64,000 bases of DNA from Entomortierella parvispora (GCA_963573315.1 OY752144.1:2722501-2786500); one strand, 5' to 3'. Shown: positions 22,384-34,402, counted from the first letter of the stretch. Made by a program: numbers and translations. Notes: a model not told the origin generated them from the letters alone.

Positions 22384-23855
22384 ATGTCGCTCGATCCAGA
22401 TGCCCTCCAAGCGAGGCGTCCAACCCATGATGCCGACCGCGGCGATTCCGTCTCGGTGCCCATGCTGCAACTCGACAGCCAGCATGAAGATGAACACGAC
22501 AACCCATTCCAGCGCCGACCCCAGCCTCCTTCGCACCGTCAGCCATCAAGTCACTACAACGTCATGATTCCTACCGTGGAGCACTGGCCCGCTCTCTTTG
22601 TGCAGGGGGTCAAGGCTACCGCCGTCTTTGCAACCCAGAAAATGCGGCAATTTCAAGAATATCAACAGGACAGAAGGTCAAGCTCGCAAAGATATGAAGG
22701 ATTGCCCACCAGCTCGAAGACGTCGCCCTCGTCAAGTCAACGAACCACGTTTACTTTTGCCAGCAAGAGACAACTGAAGGAGAGCGGGGGGAGGACGATG
22801 CTCTGCTCGGGTCGTCGGTTGACTCGAATCTTGCTCCTCCTCTGCATCGGCATCCTAATTCCAGTGTGGATCTTTGTTGTGCCTCATTCAATCAAGCCCT
22901 ATGGAGACCGAGACGTGTGGATCCGATACTTTGACCACGAAGAGCCCATCAAGATCCCAGTTCCATTGGGCATGAAGGTCCACGTGGCGGATGTGAAGCA
23001 TGTCGCCGTAAAGCAGTTGAGCCAGGGATTCTCAAGTCAGAGACTGGAGGAAGGCAGGATTATTTTGATTCAAGAAAACCAGGGCAAACTGAACGCAGGA
23101 GCTACTTGGAGAAACAAGGACTGGGGCTTTAGAAGCTCGCCCGACAGACCAATCCTGATGGTTGACCCTAAAGATTATGGTAAGAAAGAAAAAGGGAAAA
23201 AAGAGTATTCTACCTGCATGTCTGAATGACTGACTGGCTGACTGACTGACTATCTACTAATTTGCATATCCTACTCTCTCTCTCTTTAGAACTGTACCGG
23301 TTCCTGAATGAGAACCTGAGGTGCTTCTCCACGGGATACTATTTTAACTCTCAGATTGAGTTCAAACCGCCTGGGGGTAGTTGGCCGAAATTGGTCTATA
23401 CTTTGAGAAGGATTCTCGAGGAGAAGCAATATCCTATGCGCACTGAGGTGCCTTTCGAACATATCAAGTACATTCGTCAAGGATTCAATGGCAAGTCGAG
23501 ATCTTTTTATGTTTCTGTTTCTATTTCTATTTAACAAGTGGAATGAAGGGAAGAGGAGGAACAAGTGAGTTATGCGATGCTGACATTGATCTTTTTTTTC
23601 TTTTCTGTTGCCCGTTTCTTTCTCTTTGCAGACCCTGGAAAGAATCAGGATTGGCCCGATAAAAAATACTACTACTCGCAAAAGGAGGAGAGAACAAACG
23701 CGTGGATGCCAATCGCCACGACGGGCCCAGGGTTCAACTCGACGCCAGACCTGGCCTGGTGGCGAGAGTCACCGGTGCCCAACATTCCTGCTGAGCCATA
23801 TACCAATGACAATGAACAGGTATATGATGAAGTACACGAGGCAGACTTTTTGTAG
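22384..23855 (+). CDS. Single-pass membrane protein of unknown family, paralogue A
   Basis: Three exons: 22384..23179, 23290..23490 and 23632..23855, giving 406 residues. The second intron uses a GC donor (AATG|GCAAGT). The cytosolic N-terminal half is polar, with a conserved block HYNVMIPTVEHWPALF (about 57-72) and TFTFASKRQLKESGGR (about 122-137). One hydrophobic helix at about 149-168 precedes a C-terminal domain with VWIRYFDHEEPIKIPVP, VKQLSQGFSSQRLEEG, LYRFLNENLRCFS and a polar end. No signal peptide or catalytic motif is recognised. The gene 403 bp downstream is a close paralogue with the same intron positions, so this is a tandem duplication. A CACGTG lies about 160 bp upstream of the ATG. 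Function unknown. Confidence 0.82.
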
Positions 23856-24258
23856 CGACCACCGCAGCAATAAAGCGAGAGTCTAATGATGCATGCAGTG
23901 TACAGTACAACCTTCCATCCTTCGCATCTCCGCCCATCGCGCGCGCCGCACCCCAAACTCAAAGTGGTTGAAGAGTGCCCGAGAAAGAAAGAACGTCGGG
24001 GGAGAGAGCTCAATTGGCCAGCACCGCCTTTTTTTCTTTTTTTCTGTGCGCTTTGCCTGGGGTAGCACTTGTTGCTGGTGATTCCTCCCTCGGCTCTCTG
24101 TCTTTTTCTTGCCCTCCCATCTTTCCTTCTGTCCCTCTCACTATTACTGTTACTACCACTGTTACTATTACCACAACAACAACAACAACAAAGGCGACGA
24201 CAAAGACGACGACATTCATCAAAAGGAGACACCAAAAGAAGCACCCCCCTTCAATAAT
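23856..24258. other. Spacer between the two paralogues
   Basis: 403 bp containing the 3' end of copy A and the promoter of copy B. It has a poly-T run near 24030 and an ACAACAACAAC stretch at about 24174-24191. Nothing else is recognised. Confidence 0.6.
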
Positions 24259-25690
24259 ATGGCTGCAGCCGAGCAAGAAGCCCTCCAACCCCGCCGCCCG
24301 ACAACCCGCAGCGCGCAGAATGACTCTGTCACAGTGCCGATGCTGCACACCGACCGCCATCATGACCAGTTTGAGAATCCATTCCAACAATGGCCACAAT
24401 CACAGCATCCGCCTCAACGCCATTACAATGTCATGATTCCAGCTGTGGAGCATTGGCCCGCCCTGTTTATGGAAGGCGTTCAGGCCAGCACCTTATTTGT
24501 GGCCGAGAAACTGAGACGGCTGCATGCATACCGACAAAGTCAAAAGGCGCGTTCATCCGGGTACGAGGGATTACCGACGACAACTTCTCGCTCCTCTACA
24601 ACGACCGCGACAACAACAATACCAACAAACAGCTCTTCCCGTCGAGCCACGTTCACGTTTGGAAGCAAGAGGCAATTGAAAGAGAGTGGAGGACGGGTCA
24701 TGGTCTTTTCAGGGCGTCGATTGAGTCATTTCCTACTCCTTCTCAGTCTTGTCCTTCTAGTGTCCGTCTGGGTGTTTGTAGTCCCCCATACGCTCAAACC
24801 GTACAAGAATCGGGATGTCTGGGTTCGGTACCTAGATCATGCGGAAGCGATCAAGATTCAAGTCCCTTTGGGTAGAGTGGTCCATGTAGCGGATGTGAGG
24901 CATGTGGCGTTTGTACAATTATCACAGGGCTACTCTTATCAACAACTTGAACTTGGTAAACTGTTGCTCGTCTCGGATCGCTTTGGTCGACTTGCTCCAG
25001 ATACGGAATGGCGGAATTGGGAATGGCGGTTTGGAAGCTCGACCGATAGACCCATCCTTTTGATTGATCCTCGACATGGTGAGTGTGAGAATGAGATCCT
25101 ATACTTTTTCTGAAGGTGCGACCTTTTTTTTTTTTCTAACGGGGTTCCTACACTCTATTGTTATCTTTTGCGTCCAGACCTTTACCGGTTCTTGAACTCC
25201 AACTTGAGATGCCTCTCGGATGAGGGGTATTACATGGGAGACAATCTGCCAACCATGTTTAGGCCCATCAACAATGAATGGGCACCCCTGGCCAATATTC
25301 TGCACACGATTCATCATTATGACCTTTACAGAATCGACAGAGCGTTCCGAGCAAGTGATATCATTTACCTTCGTGAAGGATTCAATGGTAACTTTTTTTT
25401 TTTCTTTTTTGCCTCGGGAAGCAATTGGAGTTTCGGGAGGGGCGGTGGGGAACTGAAGTAAAGAAGGACTGTATTGACTGACGTCTTCTTGTTTCGTTGT
25501 TCTCTGTTTGGACGAGGTAGATCCAAAGAGGAAGGAGAGTGTGAAGGAAGGCCAATACCGACTTTTTCAACAAGGACCGAGGACGAACGCGTGGCAGAAG
25601 GCAAAATACGAAGATGGACAGGTTTTTAACGCTACCATAGATCCTGCCCTGTGGGATCTTCCAGACAACTCTACAATGCCGAAACCATGA
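24259..25690 (+). CDS. Single-pass membrane protein of unknown family, paralogue B
   Basis: Three exons: 24259..25078, 25178..25387 and 25521..25690, giving 399 residues. It is collinear with paralogue A: DSVTVPML near the N-terminus, HYNVMIPAVEHWPALF, TFTFGSKRQLKESGGR, one hydrophobic helix (FLLLLSLVLLVSVWVFVVPH), DVWVRYLDHAEAIKIQVP, LSQGYSYQQLELGKLLLV, LYRFLNSNLRCLS and a shared REGFN at the last intron. Intron positions and phases equal those of A, but the last intron here has an ordinary GT donor. The N-terminal linker has a longer Thr/Ser stretch, and the C-terminal exon has diverged almost completely apart from RTNAW. Function unknown. Confidence 0.82.
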
Positions 25691-26505
25691 TGAACTAATA
25701 AACACTTATTGTAGTTTTCTCTCTCTGTCAAAGGTTGAGAAATCACCTTTGTCGCGCTCGCGTAAAAGAGGAGGAAAAGGAACGAGGACGCGTGTTATTT
25801 GGGGGCTAGGACTCTCTACCATGCAGGGTTACTCATTCCTGTGCTTCCTCCCCCCCGCGCCCACTTTTTTTTTCCTTTTTAGCTGCAGTTGTCTTGGTCA
25901 AAAGTGGGGACATGAACGTGTCAATCTCTCGGCGCATCTTTTTGCCTCTGCAGTGTAGTCTTTTTGACTTTGGTGGCCTTGCTTTTTTTTTTCGTCCTGT
26001 CCCTTGCTTTTTTCTTCTGCAGGAGGATGACAGAAGGGTGGGCTGGAGGAATGAGATGTCAAGGATCAGATAAGGGGGCCGCGGATCTGTAGGTCCTGCT
26101 CATGCCCCCTCCTTCACCCTCCCCCCTCCTTCCCCTTTTGTGAATGTGAAGGAGGACAAACAACCCACTGCACTGCACTGCACAATCTTTTGTTGATGTT
26201 TTTGCATATCTCCGCAGCCGAGATCTTGAGCAGTTGCTCCCTGAAGATGTTAGCCAGGCAAAATCATGCAAAAAAAAAAAAAAAAAAAAAAAGAGAGAGA
26301 GAAACAATAGACGTAGTTGTTGCTGATGATGGTTTTTTTTAATTTGATATAATATACAGCTGGAGCAAGCACTTTGCTACGGTAGAGGGTGGTTCTGACA
26401 GGGTGGACAGGGGATATTATGAGAATCTACATAGATGGTATTACATGAAAAGAAAAAAAAAAGGTTTTTTTTTTCCTTTTGTTGTTTGTTTGTTTGTTTT
26501 TTTTT
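25691..26505. other. Intergenic between convergent genes
   Basis: Holds the 3' sides of paralogue B and the C2H2 gene, with homopolymer runs (A at 26270-26292; T at several places near 26330 and 26465-26510). No gene seen. Confidence 0.6.
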
Positions 26506-27672
26506 TTAGTCGGTCTGGAATCCACCCTGACCGCAGGTACCGCGTCTCAAATGACGAACCATTTGATCACGACGACCGAACCCTTCACCGCAACCTCCGG
26601 TGCAGATGTACTTCTTGACCAAGGCGTGTTTAGCATCGACATGGCGTCTCAAATCGTGTTTGCGCTTGAAATGTAATTCACAGCCAGCGAATTGACAAGG
26701 GAAAGGGAACGCGTCGGTATGGATCGCCATGTGGGACTTGAGTTGCGTGCGCGTTGGGAATGGCTTGGTGCAAATGTTGCATGCGTACGACTTTACAGTA
26801 CGACCTCCAGGGGTGGTCGTCGTGGTAGTCGTAGCCGCGGTGGAAGAGGCAGCAGAGCAGATTGAAGAGATGGAAGAGGCGCGGTGCTCGCGTTGAGCTG
26901 TAGACTCGTAAGCGGACAAGGCAGAGCAAGAAGAGGAGGAGCGACGGTGATGATGATGAGCGTGCTTCTTGGTCAATGGCTTCGTGGTCATGGAAACAGT
27001 GGTCTGCTGAAGAGGCTGGAGGGTGGACGGCTCTGGGGCAGCGAGGTAGTATTCGAGACCGGAAGGCATGTTCATGGGCATGCTCATAGGGTCGAAAAGC
27101 GAGAAATCCCAATCTTGCTGTGTTTGCTGTTGTTGTTGCTGTTGTTGTGCGACCATCCAGTTGTTGCTCTGATCAAGAAGGGGCATTGATGGCGATGCAG
27201 CTGCGTAGCTAAAGGGCGAAGAAGGAGGGGAGACGGATCGAGCCGAGGAAGAGCAATCGGAAGGTTCGCTGTATTGCTGGAATTGACTGTTGCTGTTAAC
27301 GTTGTTCGAGTTGTCCTGGCTCTGGTAGTATTGGTTCAAGAGATCCAAGGATTGCTCGTTCAAGACGATCGAGGGCACAGCGCTGGGGGACGCGATCTGG
27401 GCGAGGAGCTGATCATCGAGGGAGGGGCAAGTGGGTTTGGCGAGGGTGGGCAAGGTAGGAGGGAAGGGGGAGATGCCCATGAGGAGGCGTTCCAAAGCAA
27501 AGAACATGTCTTCGGAACCCTGATCTTGCTGTTGTGGTTGTTGTTGTTGTTGTTGTTGTTGCTCGGGGATGTATTGCTGAGGAGCAGATGTGGAGGTAGG
27601 AGCAAACATGTCTGGGTTGTAAGGGTGCTGTGCTGTGGAGTAGTTGTAGGGCGAAGCGGATTGGACCTGCAT
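26506..27672 (-). CDS. C2H2 zinc-finger transcription factor, Crz1-like finger array
   Basis: Single-exon frame of 388 residues with an ATG start. The first 290 residues are low complexity (several polyQ runs, S/P/T-rich, HHHH). A C-terminal array follows: finger 1 about 296-318 (YACNICTKPFPTRTQLKSHMAIH), finger 2 about 325-349 (C-x4-C spacing, HFKRKHDLRRHVDAKH) and a third, divergent finger about 355-380 (C-x3-C, GFGRRDQMVRH, ending RRGTC). The third finger and its Cys replacing the last His are typical of Crz1/Prz1 calcineurin-responsive factors and relatives. No calcineurin-docking PxIxIT motif was found by eye, so the Crz1 function is only a suggestion. The fingers should bind DNA in the nucleus. 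Confidence 0.8.
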   Translation of the reverse strand: MQVQSASPYNYSTAQHPYNPDMFAPTSTSAPQQYIPEQQQQQQQQPQQQDQGSEDMFFALERLLMGISPFPPTLPTLAKPTCPSLDDQLLAQIASPSAVPSIVLNEQSLDLLNQYYQSQDNSNNVNSNSQFQQYSEPSDCSSSARSVSPPSSPFSYAAASPSMPLLDQSNNWMVAQQQQQQQQTQQDWDFSLFDPMSMPMNMPSGLEYYLAAPEPSTLQPLQQTTVSMTTKPLTKKHAHHHHRRSSSSCSALSAYESTAQREHRASSISSICSAASSTAATTTTTTTPGGRTVKSYACNICTKPFPTRTQLKSHMAIHTDAFPFPCQFAGCELHFKRKHDLRRHVDAKHALVKKYICTGGCGEGFGRRDQMVRHLRRGTCGQGGFQTD

Positions 27673-30670
27673 GGTATATGAGAGAGTGTGAAGAAGGGAT
27701 TGATAGAGAGGAGAGAGAGAGAGAGAGAGAGAGCGAAAGAGCGAGAGAGAGGGTTGCAGTTGGTTCTTTAATGCTTTTGCGATTTTTGTCTGATAATGCG
27801 AATTGATGAAGATGAAGATAAAGAAGAAAAAAAAAGAGGGGGGGAAGGCCAGGTGGGGAGGGCCGCTTTTATAGAAGGGCGATCTTGAGAAGAAGGGGTA
27901 TTCAATCCCTATTGAATCGACACATTGTTCAATCGTCGCGCACGTTCATCTGATACTAGTGAGAGAATATTTCCATTTGTTTGTTTGTGCAAATGGAATT
28001 GAATGAATTGAAATTGAATACGAGACGATCCACGATTGACACAACCCTCTGTCTATTTTTGAGATCTATGCTTGCTTTGATTCCTCCCTTTCTTTTTTGC
28101 ATGTCTACTGACCTGACTCGACTGACCCTGCTGCTGCTTTTTTGCTGCCAGTCTTTTTTGTTCTTGCGCGCTCGCTTGTTTTTTTTTTTTTGCATTGTGT
28201 TGCCTCCAATTGCCTGCCTGATCCATCATCCGCTCACGGTGCAACCCGTTTCTCTGCTTTCCGAAAAAGAAAAAAAAGAAAAAAAAAGGGACAAAGGGGG
28301 AGAAGGAAGGAAGGAAGGCAGTTCTTTTTTCTTCCGCACCCTTTTTTTTGCCTTTCTTTGGTAGACAGTTTCCCCCCCTCCCCTCAACATCTCATCAATT
28401 GCGCGGGTAAAGGGTAATTGAGTGTTTCCGGAAGTAGCAATCGCAAGGGAGTCATTGACAACCTGATCAAGGGTACAAAAAAACCAAAAATCTCTCACTC
28501 CGAGGAGAGGAAAGGGGGGAGGAGAGGGAGACAGAGGGAAAGTAAATTGCTCCACCTTGGCAAGTCGAATGATGATGATCATCATAGGTTGGCGGAGGGT
28601 AGATAGGAGTCGTTCGAGGAGTGGTAGTATGTACTGTACTCATGACTGATAGGAATGTACCCAATATCGTGGTTCAAGAGCGAAGGGAAATGTGCATTAA
28701 TGAAACTGAAAAAGTCTTGGCTCTTGGCACGCAGGTGGGTTTTCTTGGCGCTCATCATTTCACGCTCGTGGCACGCACGTCTCTCTCTCTCTCCCTTTCC
28801 TCCCTTCTATCTATCAAGAACGGGTGGACTGAGAAACGGCCAAGTGGCGCGCCCCAACCCTGTTTTCCAACAACCTTGAGGGAAGGGACAGGTACACAGG
28901 AGGCCTTGATGTGAACAACAACCCTGAGAGCTCTCTAATTCTCTCCCTTTTTTTTTTTTTTTTTCTCGAGGTTTTTTTGTCACGCTGGAAAAGAAAACCC
29001 TACTTTGTGGTACAAGCGAAACTTGTCCTTCCGTGGGTCAATCGGGCAGGGATAAAGCGGCCTGCAAGACGGATGGCGCATCCGTTCATAGGTTACAAAA
29101 AAAACTCTCGGAGGACATCCGCAAAAGAGAGCAGTGCACTCTTTTTATTGCCTACGTGTTGTTTCTTCTTTTTACACGTCTTCAGTGTGGTTTTGATCAT
29201 CGACGTTCAAGGAACTTTGTATTCTCTTTTTTTTAGGTCAGGACCACGGAACAACTATGGAGGGGAGGAGCAGGAGGAGGAGGTGGAGGTCACGGCACCG
29301 GAACCCGGGAGCAAGTTCAAGTGAGACAAAAAAAGATGGATCTGAATGGGTGTGTCTGTGTCTGCGTGCGCGTGTGTGGCAGAGTCGACAGTTGCACTAT
29401 CAAAGAAGGGCCATGCGGCGACCCTGTTAGAACCTCACTCGACCTGATGACTCTGATCCGTTTGTCCGTGGAGAAGTGTAGACAGAGAGAAAAACCCCGG
29501 AGAGTCTGGTAAGACAAAGCTGAGAGGAATGACGATGGGTCGTTCGTTTCGTTGGCCATATTGCCTCGAAGAAAAACAAAAAAGAAGGGCAGGCTTGGCA
29601 AATGCCAAGAAAACAGTGAGTTAGTGTCTCTGACCCTTGTCGTCCTCAGAGTGTCGGACTTCAATTGAAGAACGCGGGAGAGTGGGAAATTGAAACGTCC
29701 ATTGAATTGAACGGCAGTAAGAGTACAAGGGAAGGGGCGGGATGGGAACACAGAGAGCGCAGGTCGACTCTTGTGTCACAAAGGAGAGACACGATTTCTT
29801 GGCATTTTTAGGTTTGCCAAGACTTTCGTCGATGAGCTCTCATATCTCTTTTTTTTCTCTCTCTGTGTATGTATCTCTCCTTTGCTTGCATGAGGCAGCA
29901 GATGGGAGAGCGGAGAGCGGGCGAATGAGTGCGTCTGTCCCGTGAGGAGAGACTCGTCCGTGATGTGATGATGGGAAGAGGAGGCGGAAGCAAAAACAAC
30001 CGGGCGGAGTCGCCTGTGTCGCCTGCCCTTTGCTCGTTTCTTGGCAAACATCATTTCGGTGTGATTTGATTGATTTCATTCACAAGTTTTATATTGTGGC
30101 GCACACCAAACGGACATGTGCGATTTCGGGCGTAAAGCCAGCGTGTGGCTGAATAATGCTACCACCGTTGCCGAGGAAAAAAGTGCCCTTTTGGTGCTCT
30201 CTCCCCTTCCCTTCCCCTCCTTCCCTCCCTTCCTCCGTCTCTGAAAAATCGCGCAATCCCTCGGTCTGCTGCCCTTTTTTTTTTGCTTCTTGATAGACTG
30301 ACGTGCTGCTGCGGCCTTGTGCGCACCTGCACGCTGCACACCGCCCCTTTATCAGTCCTGCCATGGCGACCAATTGCCTCCCCTGCCTGTCTTGTCTGCC
30401 TGTCTGTTCTAGTTTGTCGAGTGGTTGGCTCCCCCATCGACCACTCCTCTTTGGCCCAGTAGAGGTAGGCATGGCATGAGCTGCTCCGAGGAGAAACACA
30501 GTTCCTGCTTAATACAAACAACAATAATAGCAGACTAGCAACATATAGGCTACATAACCGACAAACAACCAGTGTTTGCCTCCAAGAGTTTATTGGGTGG
30601 TCGCGCTCTTGTTCACGCATCTTCTTCCAAACTATTGTATACTAGATAGATCATACATTGTTCTCTTTGT
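27673..30670. other. 3-kb intergenic region, possible unrecognised exons
   Basis: The first kb is the leader/promoter of the C2H2 gene, with (GA)n at about 27710-27745 and T/A runs. On the + strand, 28428-28478, 28657-28733, about 29010-29095 and 29238-29324 look exon-like, but I could not join them into one protein (see findings). 29330-30670 has GA/CT-rich frames without conserved motifs. Confidence 0.4.
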
Positions 30671-33600
30671 CTATTCAGCTCGTCCCATTTGCATCATCAG
30701 CACAACCATCGAAGTCCAACCAGTGAAAGGATGGCTGCGTTGTCCCTGTCCAGTTTTGTCATTGTACTGCTCCCACACAAATCCAGATCGCTCGTATTCC
30801 TGATCAGGAGAGGTACAACAGTGAGGTTATAGTCAGGAACAAGATGCTAGATGCACTCAATGGCTATCATCAAGAATACACGGTCGGTTGTCGCACTCTT
30901 ACCTTGAAAATGTTGCTGATGAGGTTGTCCCGCAACTCGTTGTAAATCTTTTTAGCCTTTGCCTGGTGAGGTCCCTTGACCAGGTAGTGCTATGAATCGC
31001 AAGACAGACGTTATGAGGTTGACGTTATCAAACAGTGCCTGAACGAAAAGAGAAAAAGAGTGGGATAGGAGACTTACAGTCTTGAGCGAGTGGACCGCCA
31101 AGTAGTTGATATTGATCCAGATGGGTCCCTTCCAGTAGTTCTCTCCAGTGCCAAAGAACTCATCCTTGGCCGACAGTGAGCGCAAACCGTACGGGGTCCA
31201 CATCTCTTCGGGATCATGCATCAAATCGAGGATATGCCCCAGCTGATCCGAGTTAGCATCGACGATACCCAACAGCATGGGGAAGAGTGAGACATATCCC
31301 TTGTGACAGACATGGACGCTGTCTTCATTCTCGTCCACGGTCACGTCGCAGAATGCCTTTTCCGTTTCGTTCCAGTGAAGATCTATGAAAGCAACGGGAG
31401 AGCACCAATAGATAAATTAGCGGGTCAATCTTTCTCCAGCAAACAACAAGTTATAATGTTTGTCCCGCGTGCGAGTCAGACAATGTACCGTGGATATTAG
31501 CCTTAATGTCGGCGTAATGTTCCTCAAACTCTTCCGCATCATCCTCTTCCCCGATGAGTGTTGCAATATCTTGAAGGTTTCGCCCCATGAATCCAATCCA
31601 AGACAAGAGGTCCACGTGAAGCTCTCCGATGTGGGGACGACCAGCTCTTGGGTAGTCGTCCAATCCAGATGTAAGAGTGTGCGTCATGGTCCGACCTCTC
31701 CATCGGTAACCTTCCATACGGGAGCGGGAGCGGCGACCGTACTCGCGGATTTTGCCTTGCATGGTTCTCCTCATCCATTGGTAGTTGGTACGCAGCTTTG
31801 GGTAGAGCTTTGACAGATACTCCTTTGCGAGCTCGTGGTTCACCAAACGAGCATTGGTCACGTCCAGGACCTGACCGAGAGAGGCGCTGTCTCCATGGGC
31901 ATCCACAGAATAAACCTGCGAAGCATTGTTCAGGCGAGCAATATAACAGCTGATAGCCTGAAGGAACGTCGGTGGGTTGGCGTGCTCTGGGTATTGCACC
32001 TGAAACTCTTGAGGTACACGACTCCTCGCTTCATCTCCCAAAATTTGTTCGCGTTGAATCCAGCCATCGCTGTCCTGGCGATTGTACCAACTCTCAATGA
32101 CCTCCAAACTAAGAATAGTCAAAGAGCGTTAGAGAGTCAGGAAGTAGAGAATACATATCCACACTATGAATGAAGCTATTTGTCCCCAAACGCTGTTACC
32201 TGAGATCATTATCCCACTGGCCCATGAGTGACTGATGGAAGCCTTCGTCCCAATAGAATCCGCGAGGGAAGAAAGAACGAGAGGGAACGGCAGTAAACAA
32301 GGAAGCTGGAAGGGTCATCTTTGGATCCGGTGAGGGACGACGCGCAACTGGGCCTTCCAAATGCTCGTTCTGACCATCCTCGAACGTGGGTGATTCGTCT
32401 ACGATAGCTGATCCGTGAAAATAACTGTCGACAGTAGGACAATATGACTGTATTAGATCCCGATTGTTGAGCACGAGGTAATCATGACTTGCTGAAGCAG
32501 CGACCCCTCCTTACCCCATGCCGCCAATCAAGTTACTCATGGTGGCCTTTGCGAAGTCGATCATCGAGTCTGAGTAGCCAGACTCCTTGAGGTGAAAAGT
32601 GCGCTCAAATCGCTTATCAAAGGCATCGATTGCTTTTGAGAGCTCCGAGCTCATGGTAGCGCTTGTGGCAGGGTTGGGCGATGATTTCGAGTTGAAACGA
32701 ACCTCAAACTACAAAGGAAAGATATGTCTGTTAGTAAGATAGTGGATGGAAGGACACTACATTATAGAGCTCAATGCTTCGATACACTACCTCAAACTCG
32801 CTGTTGTAGTTCATCTGCAAAGCAAAAAGGTTTGGGGAGCTAGCAAAAGATTGGTTAGGAAGAGCAAACAGCTGCTGCGGAGTAAACTGCCTGTTTCCTG
32901 AATCCTGCGCCTTCTTAGCATCTTGGATCAAGATCTCGCGGGAGAAATCTGTAAATCGGGAGAAAGAGTCACCCATTAGTCCCTTAGAAATATAACACGC
33001 GGATTACAACGGTTGTAATCTGCCTACCCTTCACTCTCCAAACGCTGTTTATTGGGAGAGCCGCGGACATATAGTGCAAAGGTTCTGACTTGTCGGCCCC
33101 CTTGGCTAATAATGAGAATCGTTAGTGTTAGAGCCTGACACGTCTACAAGTATAATATTGGACGTTCTCTGTCCTTGTTGATGTTCATACTTTGTTCCAC
33201 TGTAAACTCAAAGTTGCCCAAGTCTGGGGTGTTTCCTCCGAACTGCACAGGGGACTTGGGAACCTACAATGACAACAGACCATAGTCCATCAGATCGGTG
33301 ATATATTTCCTCATGACCATTGCACCCCACATGACAAGAGATCTTACCAACTTGTCCGTGCTGAGATCAAACGCTCCTTCGCCGTCGATACCCATGTAGT
33401 AAATCGCAGAGATGGACATTGGCTCGCCTATTGTCGAAGGTAGATCAGGTTAATCATTATTTCTCAAAATCAAGCATCCAGGCTATACCATGCTTCTCCC
33501 TCTGATTTGACATACCTTCCCGAATGGGTCTGCCCGAAATCCTGGCTCCCCATGATCCTCCTGTTAAAATAAAGTAAGGTGAGTGGAAGGTAAAGTCCAG

Positions 33601-34273
33601 TAGAAATAGTAGCATCGCCCATGTGATGACCCCATGAGGCGAGGGGGCTCAGGTCCACATTTACCATGCTCTCCTCCAGGAATCTTGATGAAATCAGTCG
33701 TCAACTCGACATTGTTGCGGGTATCCTTAAGCTGCTGGACTCCAAATGATCGCCCATCATGCTTGAGCCATCCATATTTTTCAAACTTGTCGCCCTCCTC
33801 GCAGCCATGGCGGATATCTATACTCAGGGCATACGATTGAATAATACTTGTTAAAAAAGTACAATATTTTCTGCAACACGATTCGACACGCTTCTGCTCC
33901 CGACACGCGTGTAGCCCCTTCATCCAGTCAACCTACTATCGAGGCCAGAGTAGTCCTGAGTTCCAAACCACATGAGACCGGTCATGACCGAGTTGGGGAG
34001 TCGAGGCCGAGTTCCAAAGTACAAGTTAGGTCTGTAGATACCCCAGAGAAGACTTTGATTCTGGGCCGCGGCCGCTTGGACAGGGGAGAAGGCACTGCCT
34101 CCGCTCTGGAACTGAATGTCGTTGAAAGAGCCCGAGGCATCCATGGGCGAGTCGTGGGAAATTGAAGCATCTGCACCTCTGGCCATGACTAGTGAAACTG
34201 TCATAATGGTCGCCAGCGAGGCTGACAGCGAGAACCGGAGACCAGTCCTGAGTCTGCTGCGTCGGTCCGTCAT
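30671..34273 (-). CDS. CWH41: Mannosyl-oligosaccharide glucosidase (alpha-glucosidase I, GH63)
   Basis: Thirteen exons: 34273..33937, 33817..33665, 33560..33516, 33427..33348, 33263..33191, 33105..33028, 32948..32791, 32708..32515, 32424..32200, 32108..31489, 31382..31078, 30989..30903 and 30799..30671. They sum to 827 residues, close to yeast Cwh41. This ER enzyme removes the terminal alpha-1,2-glucose from Glc3Man9GlcNAc2 on new glycoproteins. A basic N-terminus and signal-anchor (about residues 13-35) precede the luminal domain. Family motifs: [62 protein letters not shown] (catalytic acid region), [19 protein letters not shown] (catalytic base region) and [20 protein letters not shown]. 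An upstream in-frame ATG at 34378 would add 35 residues; 34273 is preferred because it starts just before the anchor. The gene lies 129 bp downstream of the AAA-ATPase stop. Confidence 0.95.
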
Positions 34274-34402
34274 TGGATGGAGCGATAGTGGATGGGTGGA
34301 TGGATGGAGAAGGATGATGGCGTCGGTGAGCATGTTCCATGCAGCTCTGGCAGTGCTTAAGGGTATGCGCGGCGTCATTTCTTTCTTTCAAACTAATTTA
34401 CA

